Origin: Oenanthe sinensis
Taxonomy: Eukaryota > Streptophyta > Magnoliopsida > Apiales > Apiaceae
NCBI GenBank assembly: GCA_028671895.1
Contig: CM053794.1
Span: forward strand, 23,050,501 to 23,114,500
Direction: 5' to 3'
DNA length: 64,000 nt
Positions within the stretch are counted from its first letter, which is position 1, and every line of letters starts with the position of its first letter. Positions 61,635-64,000 of the stretch are shown here, one piece after another. The notes under the pieces are model-generated. The model was not told the DNA's origin and searched no databases. It saw only the letters and a program-made list of their open reading frames with translations. Made by a program: the position numbers and the translations under genes.

Positions 61635-63381
61635 TACTGTCACTAAACGGATAGATGGATGAAAAGTAAAACGTATATCAAGAGCAGGAAAATCGATCTT
61701 GATAAAAAATGTGGTACAAGCTCTGCCTTCCTACTGCATGACCTATTTTTAATACTTATTGGTGGAATTCAGGTTCAAATTGTAGTAAAGGTGTACGATG
61801 GTTGTCATGAGATGCTATGTGTGAGCCCAAGTACAAGGGGGGTTTGAGATTTGGAAACCTGTATGATTTTAATGTAACATTGTTAGGTAAACATGTTTGG
61901 AAATACATTCAAAATCTTGAGCTGTTAGTTTCAAGGGTTCTCAAAGCTAGATACTTTCCAGAAGTACATATTATGGAGGCAAGTAAAGGTGTTAAATCGA
62001 GTTTTATTTGGACATGTATTTGGCAAGTAAAGAATACTTGGCTAGAGGTTTTCGATGGGTTGTTGGAGATGGTCAGACAATTGTGGTGACTCGAAATCCT
62101 TGGTTAGCACAAAAGCTGGATTATAAAGTGGAGGAGCTACAAATGTATGAGGGAATGAATGAAACATTATCGACTTTATTTTACCTAGGTACTAAATTCT
62201 AGGACACTGGTAAAGTATAAGAGTTATTCAATAATGGTGATGCTAAAGCTATTTTGGCTACGTGTGCCTAAAATTTCAATTGCTGATAGAATGGTATGGT
62301 CCAAGTCTACTGATGGTTTACATAATGTGAAGACAGGATATAGAGTATGACATGATCAATTTGCTGGTAATTCTGGGTGTACGCAATCAGGAGTGTGGAG
62401 TCGTATATGGAGATTGGCCATCCCTCATAAAATAAAGATTTTTATTTGGTGTCTTTGTCGAGATAATGTACTTGTACGTATTCGAATGAAGAATAAAGGC
62501 GTGGCTCTCCCAATTATATGTCCTATGTGTAATGTGGACATAGAAAACCTACTCCATTTATTCTTTGACTGCCCCTTTGTAAGTGGTTGCTAGCATGCTA
62601 CTAATTTGAACTGTGACATGAATGGAGTGCTTTCGAATCCTGAATGGTTGCTAAACAAACTGGAAATGGCAAAACTTGAAGAGATAGTCAAAATCTGTGT
62701 AGTTTTGTGGGGAATATGGTTTTGGCGTAATAAAAAAGTTTGGCATAATCAGATGGTGAAACCAACCATTGCAATGAAAAATAGTTTCAAACATCTAAAG
62801 GACTGAAAAACAGCGTGAAAGAATCCACAAGTGAGAAACCAAGGGATCAAAGGAGGTGTCAGTGAAGTTAAGAGGTGAAAACCCCCAGAGACAAGTTCGC
62901 TTAAACTTAATGTTGACGCATTGTTCTTTCCAGGAGCAGTCTCTTTCTCAATAGGTATGGTCTTACGAGATCATGAAGGTTTGTTTCTAGAAGGAAGAAG
63001 CATGACTCTACCTTGTACAACAACTATTTTTGAAGCAGAAAGCATTGGAGTTAGAGAAGCTCTGTCATGGCTAATGAAGTATCAAGGTCGGAAAGTAATA
63101 ATTGAAACAGACTCCTTGTTGACAGTAAGAGCATTACATGGTAGAAGCCAGAATTTATTGGAGGTTGGACATGTCATTGAACAATGCATGATGTTGTTAC
63201 GAGATCTACCTGCAGCTTGTGTTAGTCATATAAGGAAGCAAGTCAACAAGGTGGTTCATAGCTTAGCTAGAATTCCCTGTTTATTAAATCGCTTCAATGC
63301 ATTTTCATCTCCTCCTACCCATTTGGTGGAGACTATCGTGAGTGATTTATCGTATTAATGAAATTATGTTCGTTTCAAAAA
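61635..63381 (+). mobile_element. 5'-truncated LINE (L1 clade)
   Basis: Flanked by 13-bp direct copies of AACAAAAGGACTC (61622-61634 and 63382-63394), with a short A-run at the 3' end. It starts within the C-terminal part of the reverse transcriptase (ISRAGKSILIKNVVQALPSYCMT), then KGGLRFGNLYDFNVTLLGKH, VSRVLKARYFP, and RWVVGDGQTIVVTRNPWL. A zinc-binding zf-RVT domain follows (62393-62593: IKIFIWCLCRDNVL, CPMCN, HLFFDCP). The end is an RNase H-like domain (62921-63358: AESIGVREALSWL, ETDSLLTVRALHG). Stops and frameshifts separate the pieces. Endonuclease and most of the reverse transcriptase are absent, as expected for 5' truncation. Confidence 0.92.
62921..63358 (+). pseudogene. LINE RNase H-like domain
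   Basis: Open for 145 codons to a TAA. Shows GMVLRDHEGLFLEG, FEAESIGVREAL and IIETDSLLTVRAL, typical of the RNase H-like (RVT_3) domain at the 3' end of plant L1 elements, ending with HSLARI. It is part of the truncated LINE and not a separate gene. Confidence 0.85.
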
Positions 63382-63394
63382 AACAAAAGGACTC

Positions 63395-64000
63395 GACTCG
63401 GAGAATGCGAGACCAATAAATTGTATGATAAGATCAATAATTGTTATACATTAAAATTTTGATTAATTAATAATCGATAAATTATTATTTTTAATATATA
63501 TTTTTTATCTCAATATAATATTAATAGTACATTTTTTACCTGATTAATTAGTAATTTGGATAAATTAATAAAATTTACCGGTCCCGACATTATTAATTTA
63601 TAGAGGTTTTACTTTATATGCGTTCGACATCTCGATCATGTGCAATATTTTTTTTTCAAAGTTATATAATAGTTAACAAAACTAAGTTTAACAAAATCAT
63701 TAAATAAAGTCAACATTTTAAAAAATACGGAGTAACTAAAAACAACTAATCAAGTTAATATACATTATTATATAATTTTTATATAATAGGGTGTTAACTG
63801 TTGACTCAAATTTTATAAAAAAAATTTAGGGTATAATACTAAATAGCGTGTGTAATATTAAATAATGTGTGCAAATAGTTTGTAACTTATAACTCGATAG
63901 TCCTCCATGTCATGGCACAACTCCTTATATGTGTATTGTGATTGAGGCTCTGATACTGGTTTTTCTACTCAAGTACGATCCATATTCAAATACAAAGACA
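63395..64000. other. AT-rich flank, no gene seen
   Basis: AATTAATAATCGATAAATTA and GATTAATTAGTAATTTGGA-like phrases recur loosely around 63460-63570. No ORF or element ends recognised up to the window end. Confidence 0.5.

Overview
The window is plant nuclear DNA, most likely from a eudicot. Its genes carry many short exons separated by AT-rich GT-AG introns, they belong to plant gene families, and more than half of the sequence is transposon. No rRNA, tRNA, CRISPR array or bacterial-type operon was seen. The species cannot be fixed from the sequence alone.

Layout. 1-3.5 kb: 3' half of a plant aldehyde dehydrogenase family 3 gene (+). 4.5-5.0 kb: a DUF569 gene (-). 6.2-10.7 kb: a complete nine-exon replication factor C small-subunit gene (+) with an E2F-type site just upstream. 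11.5-14.8 kb: a Copia LTR retrotransposon on the minus strand that has lost most of pol. 15.9-20.9 kb: a seven-exon proteasome beta-3 (PBD) gene (-) with two single-base lesions in exon 3 and a hAT MITE in its last intron. 20.9-26.3 kb: AT-rich repeats, including a 0.6-kb direct duplication with a conserved ORF and a Stowaway-type MITE. 26.4-26.9 kb: a single-exon gene for an unrecognised 180-aa protein. 26.9-31.1 kb: no gene I can support.

31.2-47.6 kb: one secreted TolB/DPP6-N-like beta-propeller gene (-), broken apart. It has a 1.17-kb solo-LTR-like insertion, a nonsense codon, a 1-base deletion, and a 13.2-kb PIF/Harbinger transposon. The Harbinger element carries its own Myb/SANT gene and DDE transposase gene. 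The last codons of that transposase are split by a 7.8-kb Ty3/gypsy chromovirus-type element with nearly identical 2-kb LTRs.

47.7-48.3 kb: a terminal-inverted-repeat element upstream of the broken gene. 49.0-61.2 kb: a 12.2-kb Copia retrotransposon (+) with perfect target-site duplications. It has a decayed gag-pol and a further reading frame of about 1,500 codons downstream of pol. The word AAACTCTGA, in both orientations, is scattered through coding and non-coding parts. 61.6-63.4 kb: a 5'-truncated LINE with a 13-bp target-site duplication. The rest is AT-rich flank.

The host genes do not form a pathway. ALDH3, RFC and PBD are housekeeping or stress-metabolism genes that happen to be neighbours. 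The main story is layered transposon insertion, whose order can be read from the nesting.
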